The notes under the pieces: model-generated
What the model saw: only the letters and a program-made list of their open reading frames with translations
Databases searched by the model: none
Told to the model about the DNA's origin: nothing
In this document: positions 21,140-29,506 of the stretch, in pieces
Numbering within the stretch: position 1 is the first letter of the stretch
How the letters are laid out: each line of letters opens with the position of its first letter
Source: Xanthomonas sp. CFBP 8443
GTDB lineage: Bacteria > Pseudomonadota > Gammaproteobacteria > Xanthomonadales > Xanthomonadaceae
NCBI RefSeq assembly: GCF_025666195.1
Contig: NZ_CP102592.1
Span: 372,001 to 436,000, forward strand
Length of the DNA stretch: 64,000 bases
Reading direction: 5' to 3'
Translations under genes and position numbers: made by a program

Positions 21140-22054
21140 CTAACCGCGCGCACCGACCGCGATCAACACGATCGCCAGCAGCGCCAACCCCAGCCCGGCA
21201 CGGTTCCAGGCGCTGGTCTTCTCGCCGAAGGCCATTACGCCGAGCAGCGCACCGAGCACGATCACGCCCAGGTTCATCGCCGCGAACACCACCGCCGGGC
21301 TGTCCGGCAGCGCCTGGTGCGCGCGCACGTAGAACGCGATGTTGCCGAAGTTGAGCGCCCCCAGCAGCAGGCCGGCACCCAGGTTGCGCCAGGCCAGCGG
21401 CCGGGTGCCGCGGACGTGCCGCCACAGCTGCACGCCGAGCAGCAGCACGAAGGCGATCGCAAAGGCGACCAGCAGCGACGCAGCGAACGGCGTGCCGGCC
21501 TGGGCGATGCGCTTGAGCGACACGTCGATCAGGGCGAAGCCGGCCCAGACCAGCAGCAGCCACGGCGCCGCGCGCGTTGCGCCGTCCGGCGCCGGTCCGG
21601 GCCGGTGCACGATGCCGGCGATGGCCAACAGCCCCAGCGCCAGCCCGGCCAGCTTGTAGCCGTTGGCACGCTCGCCGAACAGCGCGAACGCCGCCGCCAG
21701 CGACAGCAGCAGCGACAGCCGCTGCGCCGCGTCGGTGCGCACGATGCCGGCCAGCGCCACGGCGCGGCCCAGCACCAGGAACAGCGCCGGCAGCAGCACC
21801 GCCAGGCCGAGCAGCGCGGCCCACGGCGTCTGCGCGCTGCGCAGCGAGGCCAGCGGCGGTTGCAGCAGCGCCGCGCACAGCAGCGCCGCCGCCAGGTAGT
21901 TCCAGGTCACCGCCTGGGCTAGGTCGATACGCTGGCGCGGCGCCAGCTTCAGCAGCGCCGAGACCAGCACGCTGCACACCACACTCAGGAGAACGAACAC
22001 CACGCGCAGAAGATCCGGTCGGGAAAGAGAACGCTGCGTGCATGCGGCCTGCAT
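21140..22054 (-). CDS. EamA/DMT-superfamily transporter
   Basis: A 304-aa inner-membrane protein with about ten hydrophobic helices arranged as two EamA halves (about residues 15-145 and 165-300). The second half ends with 'FAAMNLGVIVLGALLGVMAFGEKTSAWN', the characteristic DMT segment where a Glu precedes the last helices. The substrate cannot be inferred; relatives export amino acids or metabolites. ATG 22054 was chosen because the upstream frame has no family match and overlaps the divergent hydrolase gene. The start may be a few residues downstream at 'RVVFVLLSVVCSVL'. Confidence 0.8.
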   Translation of the reverse strand: MQAACTQRSLSRPDLLRVVFVLLSVVCSVLVSALLKLAPRQRIDLAQAVTWNYLAAALLCAALLQPPLASLRSAQTPWAALLGLAVLLPALFLVLGRAVALAGIVRTDAAQRLSLLLSLAAAFALFGERANGYKLAGLALGLLAIAGIVHRPGPAPDGATRAAPWLLLVWAGFALIDVSLKRIAQAGTPFAASLLVAFAIAFVLLLGVQLWRHVRGTRPLAWRNLGAGLLLGALNFGNIAFYVRAHQALPDSPAVVFAAMNLGVIVLGALLGVMAFGEKTSAWNRAGLGLALLAIVLIAVGARG

Positions 22055-22087
22055 GTGGCCTGCACCCAGCCCCGGTATTATGAGCGC

Positions 22088-22753
22088 ATGACCTCTCCCG
22101 CTTTCCCCACCGAATCCGGCGCGTTGACGCTGGACGGCCCCGCCGGACCGATCGAAGCCGCGGTCGACCTCCCCGACGCCGAGGTGGCCGCCTTGCCGGT
22201 CACCGCGATCGTCTGCCACCCGCTGTCCACCGAGGGCGGCACCATGCACAACAAGGTGGTGACGATGGTCGCGCGCGCGCTGCGCGAGCTCGGCGTGCAC
22301 GTGGTGCGCTTCAACTTCCGCAGCGTCGGCGCCTCCGCCGGCAGTTTCGACCAAGGCGACGGCGAGCAGCAGGACCTGGCCGCGGTGGCGGCGTGGGTGC
22401 GCGCACAGCGCCCGCACGACGCATTGTGGCTGGCCGGTTTCAGCTTCGGCGCCTACGTGTCGCTGCGCGCCAGCGCCGCGCTGCAGCCGCAGGCGCTGGT
22501 ATCGATCGCGCCGCCCGCCGGGCGCTGGGACTTCGCCGGCGTGGAACCGCCGCCGCAGTGGCTGGTGATCCAGGGCGACGCCGACGAGATCGTCGACCCG
22601 CAGGCCGTGTACGAATGGCTGGAGACACTGGAACAGCAGCCGGAGCTGGTGCGCATGCCCGACACCAGCCATTTCTTCCACCGCAAGCTGATCGACCTGC
22701 GCGGCGCCTTGCAGCACGGGGTCAAGGCGTGGCTGCCGGCGAAGCCGGCGTGA
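22088..22753 (+). CDS. Alpha/beta hydrolase (dienelactone-hydrolase-like, cytosolic)
   Basis: A 221-aa alpha/beta hydrolase without signal peptide. Visible elements are an early 'VCHPLSTEGGTMHNKVV', the family 'HPHP-like' entry common in this group, and 'VVRFNFRSVGAS'. The nucleophile elbow is 'GFSFGAYV' (Ser in GxSxG), the acid loop 'QGDADEIVDP' and the catalytic His in 'DTSHFFHRKL'. ATG 22088 starts 33 bp from the divergent DMT transporter start, so the promoters must overlap. It is followed 61 bp later by zapE on the same strand. The natural substrate is unknown. Confidence 0.83.
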   Translation: MTSPAFPTESGALTLDGPAGPIEAAVDLPDAEVAALPVTAIVCHPLSTEGGTMHNKVVTMVARALRELGVHVVRFNFRSVGASAGSFDQGDGEQQDLAAVAAWVRAQRPHDALWLAGFSFGAYVSLRASAALQPQALVSIAPPAGRWDFAGVEPPPQWLVIQGDADEIVDPQAVYEWLETLEQQPELVRMPDTSHFFHRKLIDLRGALQHGVKAWLPAKPA

Positions 22754-22814
22754 GCGCGGCGCGGCGACAGGCAGGCGCGTGGCCGCACGCGCGGCGCGGC
22801 GCGGGCCGGCACCG

Positions 22815-23912
22815 ATGAGCACAGCGAGCATGCCGTCGCAACGCTATGCCGCCGGCGTGGCGCGCGGCGACTGGCGCGACGATCCGGCGCAGCACGCCGC
22901 GCTGGCCGAACTGGACCGCATCCACGCCGCGATTGTGGACAGCGACCAGGATGGCTGGCTGGATCGCCTGGCCGCGTTCTGGAAGAAGCCCGAGCCGGTG
23001 CGCGGCCTGTACTTCTGGGGCGGCGTAGGCCGCGGCAAGACCTTCCTGGTCGACCTGTTCTACGACGGCCTGCCGATTGAGCAGAAGTACCGCACCCACT
23101 TCCACCGCTTCATGCGCGGCGTGCACGAACGCCTGCGCGAGCATGCCGGGCAGAGCGACCCGCTGGCCAGGATCGCGCAGGAATGGCGTACCCAGCTGCG
23201 CGTGCTGGTGCTGGACGAGTTCTTCGTCACCGACATCGGCGATGCGATGCTGCTGGCGCGGCTGCTGGAGCGCCTGTTCGCCGAGGGCGTGACCCTGGTC
23301 ACCACCTCCAACACCGCACCGCAGAACCTGTACCTCAACGGCCTGCAGCGCGAGAGCTTCCTGCCGGCGATCGCGCTGCTGCAGAAGTACTGCGTGGAAC
23401 TGTACGCCGAAGGCACCGAGGACTACCGCATGCGCGCGCTGACCCGCTCGCCGGTGTATCGCGCGCCACTGGATGCGCAGTCCGATGCGTGGCTGCAAGG
23501 ACGTTGGAGCGAACTCAGCGGCAACGAAGCAGCGCGCAGCGGCAACATCGTCATCGAAACGCGCAAGATCCCGGTGCGCGGCCGCGGCAAGAGCATCGCC
23601 TGGTTCGATTTCGCCGCGCTGTGCGAAGGCCCGCGCGGGCCGTCCGACTACATCGAGATCGCGCGCGAGTTCAACACCGTGCTGCTCGGCGACATCCCGC
23701 ACTTCGACCGCATGAACGAAGACGCGGCGCGGCGTTTCGTCAACCTGATCGACGAACTGTACGACCGTCAGGTCAACCTGGTCTGCACCGCGCAGGACCC
23801 GCCGCCGCAGCTGTACAGCGGCGAGCGCCTGGCCGGCGCATTCGAGCGCACCGCCTCGCGCCTGATCGAGATGCAGAGCGCCGAGTACCTGGCCACCGCG
23901 CACCGCGCCTGA
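22815..23912 (+). CDS. zapE: ZapE/AFG1-family ATPase, cell division protein
   Basis: A 365-aa P-loop ATPase. Walker A is 'FWGGVGRGKTFLVD' (about residues 71-84) and Walker B 'VLVLDEFFVTDIGDAM', followed by 'TTSNTAPQNLYLNGLQR' as the sensor region; all are characteristic of the AFG1/ZapE family. In E. coli ZapE destabilises FtsZ rings late in division under stress. ATG 22815 was chosen; the extra twelve upstream codons lack conservation. The gene follows the alpha/beta hydrolase and ends at a REP-like cluster. Confidence 0.92.
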   Translation: MSTASMPSQRYAAGVARGDWRDDPAQHAALAELDRIHAAIVDSDQDGWLDRLAAFWKKPEPVRGLYFWGGVGRGKTFLVDLFYDGLPIEQKYRTHFHRFMRGVHERLREHAGQSDPLARIAQEWRTQLRVLVLDEFFVTDIGDAMLLARLLERLFAEGVTLVTTSNTAPQNLYLNGLQRESFLPAIALLQKYCVELYAEGTEDYRMRALTRSPVYRAPLDAQSDAWLQGRWSELSGNEAARSGNIVIETRKIPVRGRGKSIAWFDFAALCEGPRGPSDYIEIAREFNTVLLGDIPHFDRMNEDAARRFVNLIDELYDRQVNLVCTAQDPPPQLYSGERLAGAFERTASRLIEMQSAEYLATAHRA

Positions 23913-23950
23913 GCGCGGTGGTCCGCGCAGGCGCTGGCCTCCCGGCTTTC

Positions 23951-24089
23951 CTGTGGGAGCGGCCTCAGTCGCGACAAGCGAGGCGGCGGACTCACCGGGC
24001 ACGATGCAGTCGGGACTGAAGTCCCTCCCACAAGAAGCGGCATGCGCGAGCATCGCCATGCTCCCTGTGGGAGCGACTTCAGTCGCGAC
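23951..24089. repeat. Three REP-like units of two stem families
   Basis: Units at 23951-23976 (GCGGCCTCAGTCGC, one mismatched pair), 24009-24032 (GGGACTGAAGTCCC) and 24065-24089 (GCGACTTCAGTCGC). These show the GGGAC/GTCCC and GCGAC/GTCGC stem variants, distinct from the GCGGC/GCCGC form used elsewhere. Confidence 0.85.
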
Positions 24090-24237
24090 GAGTGAAGCAG
24101 CGGGCTCGCTGGCATTGTGCAACCTGACCGAAGGTCCATCCTGCGGGGGACCTGCAAGCACGATGCACTTTTGGGACTGGCCCTCGGTCGCGATGTGCGA
24201 GGGCGGTAGACACCCGACTATTCCAGATCGAAGTGCT

Positions 24238-24268
24238 TGCAATTAAATAGCGCGCTATGTAAATTGCA
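24238..24268. promoter_or_regulatory. Palindromic site upstream of ohrR, probable OhrR operator
   Basis: Core ATAGCGCGCTAT (24247-24258) is a perfect 12-bp palindrome, flanked by TGCAATT on the left and AATTGCA on the right. A related core occurs before ohr. It ends four bases before the ohrR ATG, so a bound repressor would block initiation. Assignment to OhrR is inferred from location and the shared core. Confidence 0.7.
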
Positions 24269-24271
24269 CCC

Positions 24272-24739
24272 ATGCCGAAGAAGCGCACCCCTGCCGAGAT
24301 CCCCAGCCGCGACGCGGCACTGCAGTTGGATCAGCAGCTGTGCTTCGCGCTCTACTCGGCCAACCTGGCGATGCACAAGCTCTACCGCGGCCTGCTGAAA
24401 ACGCTGGACCTGACCTATCCGCAGTACCTGGTGATGCTGGTGCTGTGGGAACAGGACGCGCGCACGGTCGGGGCGATCGGCGAGCGCCTGTTCCTGGATT
24501 CGGCGACGCTGACGCCGCTGCTGAAGCGGTTGCAGGCCAGCGGCCTGGTGACCCGCGAGCGCTCGGCCGACGACGAACGCCAGGTCGTGGTGCGCCTGAC
24601 CGCGGCCGGCCGCGCCTTGCGCAACAAGGTCGGCGCAGTGCCCGAGCAGGTGTTCTGCGCCGCGGCCTGTTCGCTGCAGGACCTGCGCCAGCTCAAGCAG
24701 CAACTGGAAACCCTGCGCGGCAATCTGGGCGGCGGCTGA
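24272..24739 (+). CDS. ohrR: Organic-hydroperoxide-sensing MarR-family repressor OhrR
   Basis: A 155-aa MarR-type winged-helix repressor. '[20 protein letters not shown]' carries the peroxidatic Cys24. Cys129 and Cys133 lie in the C-terminal helix ('[13 protein letters not shown]'). The spacing matches the two-cysteine Xanthomonas OhrR (Cys22/Cys127/Cys131, offset by two), which forms an intersubunit disulfide on organic peroxide and leaves DNA. The wing region contains '[17 protein letters not shown]'. The gene sits 97 bp upstream of ohr, and related palindromes precede both. Confidence 0.93.
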   Translation: MPKKRTPAEIPSRDAALQLDQQLCFALYSANLAMHKLYRGLLKTLDLTYPQYLVMLVLWEQDARTVGAIGERLFLDSATLTPLLKRLQASGLVTRERSADDERQVVVRLTAAGRALRNKVGAVPEQVFCAAACSLQDLRQLKQQLETLRGNLGGG

Positions 24740-24773
24740 GGTTGTCGCCAAGGCATGACGTTCCGTTAATTAT

Positions 24774-24785
24774 ATAGTGTGCTAT
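24774..24785. promoter_or_regulatory. Second ATAG-CTAT core site, upstream of ohr
   Basis: ATAGTGTGCTAT matches the ohrR-site core ATAGCGCGCTAT at 10 of 12 positions and sits in an AT-rich stretch (TTAATTAT on the left, TAAATCG on the right), 51 bp before the ohr ATG. It probably allows separate OhrR control of ohr. Confidence 0.65.
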
Positions 24786-24836
24786 TAAATCGTTATCAAT
24801 CAACCCGGCGCCTCGCGCCCCATCAGGAGAACCACC

Positions 24837-25268
24837 ATGGCCTCACCCGAAAAGATCCTCTACACCGCCCACGCCACCGCGACCGGCGGCCGCGAAGGCC
24901 GCGCCGTGTCTTCCGACAAGGCGCTGGACGTGAAGCTGTCGACCCCGCGCGAACTCGGCGGCGCCGGCGGCGACGGCACCAACCCGGAGCAGCTGTTCGC
25001 GGCTGGTTATTCGGCCTGCTTCATCGGCGCAATGAAGGCGGTGGCGGCGCAGGACAAGCTGAAGCTGCCGGGCGAGGTCAGCATCGAAGGCAGCGTCGGC
25101 ATCGGCCAGATCCCAGGCGGCTTCGGCATCGCGGTGGAGCTGCGCATCGCCGTGCCGGGCATGCCGCGCGAGGAACTGCAGGCGCTGGTCGACAAGGCGC
25201 ACCAGGTCTGCCCGTACTCCAACGCGACCCGCGGCAACATCGACGTGAACCTGGTCGTCCTCGACTAA
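24837..25268 (+). CDS. ohr: Organic hydroperoxide resistance peroxidase Ohr
   Basis: A 143-aa thiol peroxidase of the OsmC/Ohr family that reduces fatty-acid and alkyl hydroperoxides. The two catalytic cysteines are C61 ('[13 protein letters not shown]') and C125 ('[16 protein letters not shown]'), with the conserved Arg19 region 'ATGGREGRA' and Glu51 ('[10 protein letters not shown]'), all at the positions known for Xylella and Pseudomonas Ohr. ATG 24837 follows AGGAGAACCACC. The gene ends in a strong hairpin terminator at 25290-25321 and is regulated with ohrR. Confidence 0.95.
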   Translation: MASPEKILYTAHATATGGREGRAVSSDKALDVKLSTPRELGGAGGDGTNPEQLFAAGYSACFIGAMKAVAAQDKLKLPGEVSIEGSVGIGQIPGGFGIAVELRIAVPGMPREELQALVDKAHQVCPYSNATRGNIDVNLVVLD

Positions 25269-25289
25269 ACGATGCGGCTTGTCCGAAGA

Positions 25290-25321
25290 CCCCGTCGCGC
25301 CACGTGCGCGGCGGGGTTTTT
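25290..25321 (+). terminator. Rho-independent terminator of ohr
   Basis: An 11-bp GC-rich stem with one G-T pair (CCCCGTCGCGC at 25290-25300 and GCGCGGCGGGG at 25306-25316), loop CACGT, followed by five T. It lies 22 bp after the ohr stop codon. Confidence 0.9.
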
Positions 25322-25412
25322 GCTGTCTGCAATACGGCAGTGGCCCGAGCCACCATGCAGAACGTGGCCGAAAGAGCAGCTGTTGCCGTCGCCTTGCTTT
25401 TGCTGTTGCTTT

Positions 25413-25937
25413 GCTTGTGATCTATCGGGCCCCCTCAGCGCGGCAGACCCGGCGGGCGAATACCCGAAGGGCGACGCGCAGGATGCGCGTCGTTTTTCGC
25501 CGGCACATGGATGTGCCGTCGAAAAATGCCCGTTGGGGCTGCGGACCCGGAGCGCGCAGCGCGGAGGGCGCGCTGCGGGGTGTGCTTTCTTTTGGTTACT
25601 TTTCTTTGCACAAGCAAAGAAAAGTGACCCGCGCCAGCGGAAGCTGTTGCTCTTGCTTCAAGCTTTCAAAGCTTCAAGTGCCAGCACAAAGGCAGAGGCA
25701 AAGCTTTCGCCTTGGGGCGAGTCACTTTTCTTTGCTCGCGCAAAGAAAAGTAACCAAAAGAAAGCGCGCCCTGCCTAGCGCCCTCCGCGCTGCGCGCTCC
25801 GGGTCCGCGTCCATGACGGGGATTCGCGGAAGGGGCATCCTGCCCCTGCCGCGAACGGCGCACATCCCTGTGCGCCGCCCTTCGGGTTTTTCCCCGCCAT
25901 GGCCGCCGCTTCGGAAGGGAACCGGTAGGTCAAAAGC
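25413..25937. mobile_element. MITE-like inverted-end element, copy 2 (about 525 bp)
   Basis: Same element as 11955-12480 but inverted: its right end (TCGGAAGGGAACCGGTAGG then TCAAAAGC) corresponds to the left end of copy 1. It keeps both internal CTTTTCTTTGC/CAAAGAAAAGT hairpin stretches and the GGATGTGCC and GGGATGTGCG-type subterminal palindromes. The alignment by eye is nearly continuous with scattered substitutions. It has no coding capacity. Confidence 0.8.
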
Positions 25938-26206
25938 CAAAGCCAAAGCCACAGCCACAGCCACAGCCATAGCCAAAGCCAAAGCCAAAGCCAAAGCCAA
26001 AGCCAAAAGCCACAGCCACAGCCACAGCCACAGCCACAGCCATAGCCGAAGCCGAAGCCACAGCCACAGCCACAGCCACAGCAACAGCAACAGCACTAGC
26101 AACAGCACTAGCAACAGCGCTAGTAACAGCACTAGCAACAGCGCTAGTAACAGCACTAGTAACAGCACTAGTAACAGCACTAGTAACAGCACTAGCACTA
26201 GCAACT
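25938..26206. repeat. Hexamer and dodecamer simple-repeat array
   Basis: Starts as AGCCAA units, changes to AGCCAC units (CACAGC), back to AGCCAA, again to AGCCAC, then AGCAAC, and ends with about ten copies of the 12-mer AGCAACAGCACT / AGTAACAGCACT. All unit lengths are multiples of six, so every reading frame stays open. The drift in steps looks like slippage with occasional substitutions. It is the longest low-complexity tract in the window. Confidence 0.9.
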
Positions 26207-26379
26207 ATGACCCTGAAGACAGTGCCGACCGGTGCGCCGCATGCCATGGCGACAGCGATCGCATCGCGTCGGTACCTCGCCCTTGCCGTGCCCGCAGCAG
26301 CGGCGGCATTGCTGTGGCGCAGATTGAGGCGGAACTGGGTCGATGTGATAGTGCGAAGACCATCACCTTTGCGCGCGCC

Positions 26380-27150
26380 ATGCTCAGCTCCGCCTACAAC
26401 GCCGATACCGTCGCCGCCTTCATCCAGGGCGCGCGCCGCCTGCTGGTCCTGACCGGCGCGGGCATGTCCGCCGAGAGCGGCGTGCCGACCTTCCGTGGAC
26501 AGGACGACAGCCTGTGGGCACGCTTCGATCCGCAGCAGCTGGCCACCGAGGAGGCGTGGCGCGCGGACCCCGCGCTGGTCTGGGGCTGGTACCGCTGGCG
26601 CATGGCGCTCGTCGCGCAGGCGCAGCCGCATGCCGGGCATCACGCCCTGGTGCGTCTGGCCGGGCTGAAGAGCACCACCCTGGCGACCCAGAACGTGGAC
26701 GACCTGCACCAGCGCGCCGGCAGCGAGGTCGCCGCGCACGTGCACGGTCGCCTGTCGGCGTTGCGCTGTGGCGACTGCGGGCAGCCTTGGCATGGACTGC
26801 TGCCGCCGATCGACGTGCAGGCGCCGACCCAGCGCCTGCCCCCGCCGGCCTGCGCTTCGTGCGGCGGCGCGGTGCGTCCGGGTGTGGTGTGGTTCGGCGA
26901 AGCGCTACCGGCCGCCGACTGGGCGCGTGCCGAGAGCGCGGCCGATGCGGCCGATCTGGTGCTGGTGATCGGCAGTTCCGGCCTGGTCCACCCGGCCGCC
27001 GGGCTGCCGCTGCGGGCCAAGGAGCGTGGCGCCTGCGTGGTCGAGATCAACCCCGAGCCCAGCGGCCTGTCCGCGCACGCCGACCTGCACTGGCGCGACC
27101 GCGCCGCGCTGGCCCTGCCGCTGTTGCTGCAACGCTGGCCGGCGGGCTGA
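26380..27150 (+). CDS. Sirtuin NAD-dependent protein deacylase, CobB-like
   Basis: A 256-aa class III-type sirtuin. The Rossmann NAD site is 'VLTGAGMSAESGVPTFRG' (residues 24-41), then 'TQNVDDLHQRAGS' and the catalytic His in 'HVHGRL'. A zinc ribbon has CGDC and CASC pairs. 'WYRWRMALV' contains the Y-x2-R pair that in CobB/SIRT5 binds succinyl or malonyl groups, so desuccinylation as well as deacetylation is possible. ATG 26380 gives the family start; upstream sequence in the same frame is repeat DNA and is not believed to be translated. It may reverse Pat acetylation (inference). Confidence 0.9.
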   Translation: MLSSAYNADTVAAFIQGARRLLVLTGAGMSAESGVPTFRGQDDSLWARFDPQQLATEEAWRADPALVWGWYRWRMALVAQAQPHAGHHALVRLAGLKSTTLATQNVDDLHQRAGSEVAAHVHGRLSALRCGDCGQPWHGLLPPIDVQAPTQRLPPPACASCGGAVRPGVVWFGEALPAADWARAESAADAADLVLVIGSSGLVHPAAGLPLRAKERGACVVEINPEPSGLSAHADLHWRDRAALALPLLLQRWPAG

Positions 27151-27183
27151 CGCCCGCGCGCACGCTGCCGGCCTCGCGGTCGC

Positions 27184-28092
27184 TCAGCGCAACGACTGCA
27201 AGAATGCGTCCACCGCCGCGGTATAGGCCGAGGGCAGGCCCAGGTCGCGGTTGATCTCGGCATGGCTGCGATCCTGCGGCAGTACCTCGACGCGGATGCG
27301 CCGTGTCGTCGCCTTGTCGGCCAGGTGCCGGGCCTGCGCGCAGGCATCGGCGCGGCGGCTGGAACACACCGCCAGCAGCGGCGGTGCGCCCTTGCCCATC
27401 TGGTGGTACGGCGAGGCGGCGATCCAGTCGCTGCGCTGGCTGCCGAAGGCGCGGTCGTACAGCGGCAGGTGCCGCGCCTGCATCACCTGCTCCACGTCCA
27501 TCGCCGCGCTGTCCAGCGCCACGGTGCCCAGCGGCGCGCGCGCGCCGGCCTGCGCCAACAGCGTCGGCGACAGGTCCAGCAGCGTCACCAGGTGCGCGCC
27601 GGCCGAGTGCCCCATCAACACCATGCGTGATCCATCGGTGCCCCAGCCTGCGGCCAGCACCTGCACCTTGGCCACCGCGAGGGCGACATCGCCGGCCTGT
27701 TGCAGCGGCGTGGCCTGCGGCAGCATGCGGTAATTCACCGACACCAGCGCGTAGCCCTGCGGCAACCAGTGCGCGACCTTGTTGGCGGCGACGCCGGGAT
27801 TGTCCTTGTCGCCGTTCGCCCAGCCGCCGCCGTGCACCATCACGATCAGCGGCGCGTTGCGCGCATTGGCGGGCAGGTAGACATCGAAACGTTGCGCTGG
27901 ATCGGTGCCGTAGGCGACATCACGCAGCACGCGCGTGCCGTCGGGCAGCGTCGCGGGCGGTGCTGCCGCCGACTGCGCCAGCCGCGCGCGCAGGCGTTCG
28001 CGCAGGCGGCCATCCTGCGCGTGCAGCGCTGCGGTATGCAGCGCAGTCAGCAGCAGCGCCATACCGAGCAAGATGCGGGCGAGCGACGTCAT
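27184..28092 (-). CDS. Exported alpha/beta hydrolase / esterase (BD-FAE/HSL-like)
   Basis: A 302-aa enzyme with a signal peptide (about residues 1-25, 'LLGMALLLTALHTAALHA'). The oxyanion-hole motif HGGG is in 'VMVHGGGWANGDKDN', the nucleophile in 'LMGHSAGAHLVTLL' and the catalytic His in 'QDRSHAEINRDLG'. The Asp is probably near 'PLLAVCSSRRAD'. It resembles carboxylesterases that act on short-chain esters such as plant cell-wall acetyl or feruloyl groups, but the substrate is not determined. It lies 139 bp after the EnvZ-like kinase on the same strand and could be the last gene of that operon. Confidence 0.83.
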   Translation of the reverse strand: MTSLARILLGMALLLTALHTAALHAQDGRLRERLRARLAQSAAAPPATLPDGTRVLRDVAYGTDPAQRFDVYLPANARNAPLIVMVHGGGWANGDKDNPGVAANKVAHWLPQGYALVSVNYRMLPQATPLQQAGDVALAVAKVQVLAAGWGTDGSRMVLMGHSAGAHLVTLLDLSPTLLAQAGARAPLGTVALDSAAMDVEQVMQARHLPLYDRAFGSQRSDWIAASPYHQMGKGAPPLLAVCSSRRADACAQARHLADKATTRRIRVEVLPQDRSHAEINRDLGLPSAYTAAVDAFLQSLR

Positions 28093-28231
28093 GGGCGGAG
28101 TCCTTGGAGAGGGCAGGCGTGGGAGGGGAGGGCGCGATGCGTTGCCGATGCGATTGCGACGCGCGCGGCGTACGCCGCGGCAGCGGCCGATGCCGGGCGC
28201 ATGGCGGCCAGCGTCGCCACTGCGCCGGCGT

Positions 28232-29506
28232 TCATGCCTCGCGCACCCGCAGCGTCGCGCGCAGGCCATGCGGCGCGGCGTTGTCCAGGCGCAGTTCGCC
28301 GTGGTGTTGGCGGGCGACGCGCTCGACGATCGCCAGGCCCAATCCGCTGCCGCCGTGGCCGCCGTGCACGAAGGGTTGTTGCGCGCGTGCGGCCAGCATT
28401 GGGTCCAGCCCCGGGCCGTGGTCGCGTACCTCGATGCGCCAGCCGTCGCCGTCGCGCGCCAGGCGCAGCTGGAACGGTGCGGCGCCGTGGCGCTCGGCGT
28501 TGCCGATCAGGTTGCCGAGCGCGCGCTGCAACGCCATCGGTTTGGCGTACAGCGGCGCCTGCTTCGGCAAGTCGACCTCCCAGGCCGCGCGCGTCGCGCC
28601 CAGCGCATGCCGGCACAGTTCGGCCAGGTCCAGTGGCGCGCTGGCCTCGTCGCGGCCGTCGCGGGCATAGGCGATGAACTGAGCCAGGATCGCGTCGATC
28701 TCGCCGATGTCGCGTTCCATGCCGTCGCGCAGTTCCGGCTCCACTTGCGGCAGCAGCGCGAGTGCGTATTGCAGGCGGGTCAGCGGCGTGCGCACGTCGT
28801 GCGAGATGCCGGCCAGCAGCAACGTTCGCTCCGCCGCGGCGCTGCGTACGTCGGCACTGGCATCGGCCAGGGCGCGCGCCAGCTCGTTCACCTCGCGCGG
28901 GCCGCCGCCGGCAATCGGTATGGCACCGTCGCCACGCACGATATGCGGCGCGGCCAGGGCCAGTTGCCGCAACGGCAGCACCAGGCGCCGCGCGAAGTAG
29001 GCCGCGGCCAGCCACACCAGCAGCGCGCAGGCGGCCAGCAGCGCCACCGAGAAGCGGCGCATGCCGTGGCCGCGGCGCTCCCCGGCGAACGACACCCACA
29101 GCGGGTCGGGCGTGGCCAGCTTGAGCCACAGCGCGCCGTCGTCCGCGCTGCGGCGCAGTTCGCGGCCCGGACCGAGCTGGCTTGCCGCGCGCCGCTGCAG
29201 TTCGTCGGTCAGCGGCCCGGCGCGGGTGCTGGCCGCTGGCGGCGGACTGTGCCGGACCTGCACTCCGGCTTCGCGCAGCGCCGGTTCCAGTGCAGTCGGC
29301 GCCGGCGCGCGCTGCAAAGCCTCGGCGACGTTGGCGAAACCGTCCAGCGTGCGCAGCAGCTGTTGCGCGGCCGGGCGCAGCGCCAGTTCGCGGCCGAGCA
29401 GCAGCGCCAGCAGGCCGGCCCCGGCCAGCACCAGCGCGATCACCAGCGCCAGTTGCCCGAACAGGCTGCGCGGCCAGCCGTCACCGCTGCGGCGGCCGCG
29501 GCTCAT
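28232..29506 (-). CDS. EnvZ-like sensor histidine kinase
   Basis: A 424-aa inner-membrane kinase. TM1 is at about residues 18-40 and TM2 at about 152-172, bounding a small periplasmic domain of roughly 110 residues. A HAMP segment follows (about 172-225). The phosphoacceptor region 'LLAGISHDVRTPLTRLQYAL' has His236 and is the EnvZ subtype (AGxSHDxRTPLTR). The catalytic domain shows 'NLIGNAERHG' (N box), 'DHGPGLDP' (G1) and 'GGSGLGLAIVERV' (G2). It overlaps the response regulator stop by 4 bases, so the two are co-translated. The signal is unknown. Confidence 0.9.
   Translation of the reverse strand: MSRGRRSGDGWPRSLFGQLALVIALVLAGAGLLALLLGRELALRPAAQQLLRTLDGFANVAEALQRAPAPTALEPALREAGVQVRHSPPPAASTRAGPLTDELQRRAASQLGPGRELRRSADDGALWLKLATPDPLWVSFAGERRGHGMRRFSVALLAACALLVWLAAAYFARRLVLPLRQLALAAPHIVRGDGAIPIAGGGPREVNELARALADASADVRSAAAERTLLLAGISHDVRTPLTRLQYALALLPQVEPELRDGMERDIGEIDAILAQFIAYARDGRDEASAPLDLAELCRHALGATRAAWEVDLPKQAPLYAKPMALQRALGNLIGNAERHGAAPFQLRLARDGDGWRIEVRDHGPGLDPMLAARAQQPFVHGGHGGSGLGLAIVERVARQHHGELRLDNAAPHGLRATLRVREA

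Larger units (their letters stand above)
23913..24271. other. Intergenic region with REP-like cluster and ohrR operator
   Basis: About 360 bp containing three REP-like units (23951-24089), an otherwise featureless stretch, and the palindromic site just before ohrR (24238-24268). No gene seen. Confidence 0.7.
25269..26379. other. Long non-coding stretch: terminator, inverted-end element copy 2, hexamer repeats
   Basis: About 1.1 kb between ohr and a sirtuin gene. In order: the ohr terminator, a short hexamer-like lead (25370-25412), element copy 2 (25413-25937), a 270-bp simple-repeat array (25938-26206) and about 170 bp of ordinary sequence before the sirtuin start. The plus-strand frame is accidentally open through the array and encodes Lys-Ala and Ser-His/Ser-Asn dipeptides; automated tools may merge it with the sirtuin. 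Confidence 0.8.

Noticed and set aside
25279..26379. Long in-frame extension that would fuse Lys-Ala and Ser-His/Ser-Asn dipeptide repeats to the CobB-like sirtuin
   Set aside because: It is created by hexamer repeats and the inverted-end element, which keep every frame open; the sirtuin family starts at about 26380.
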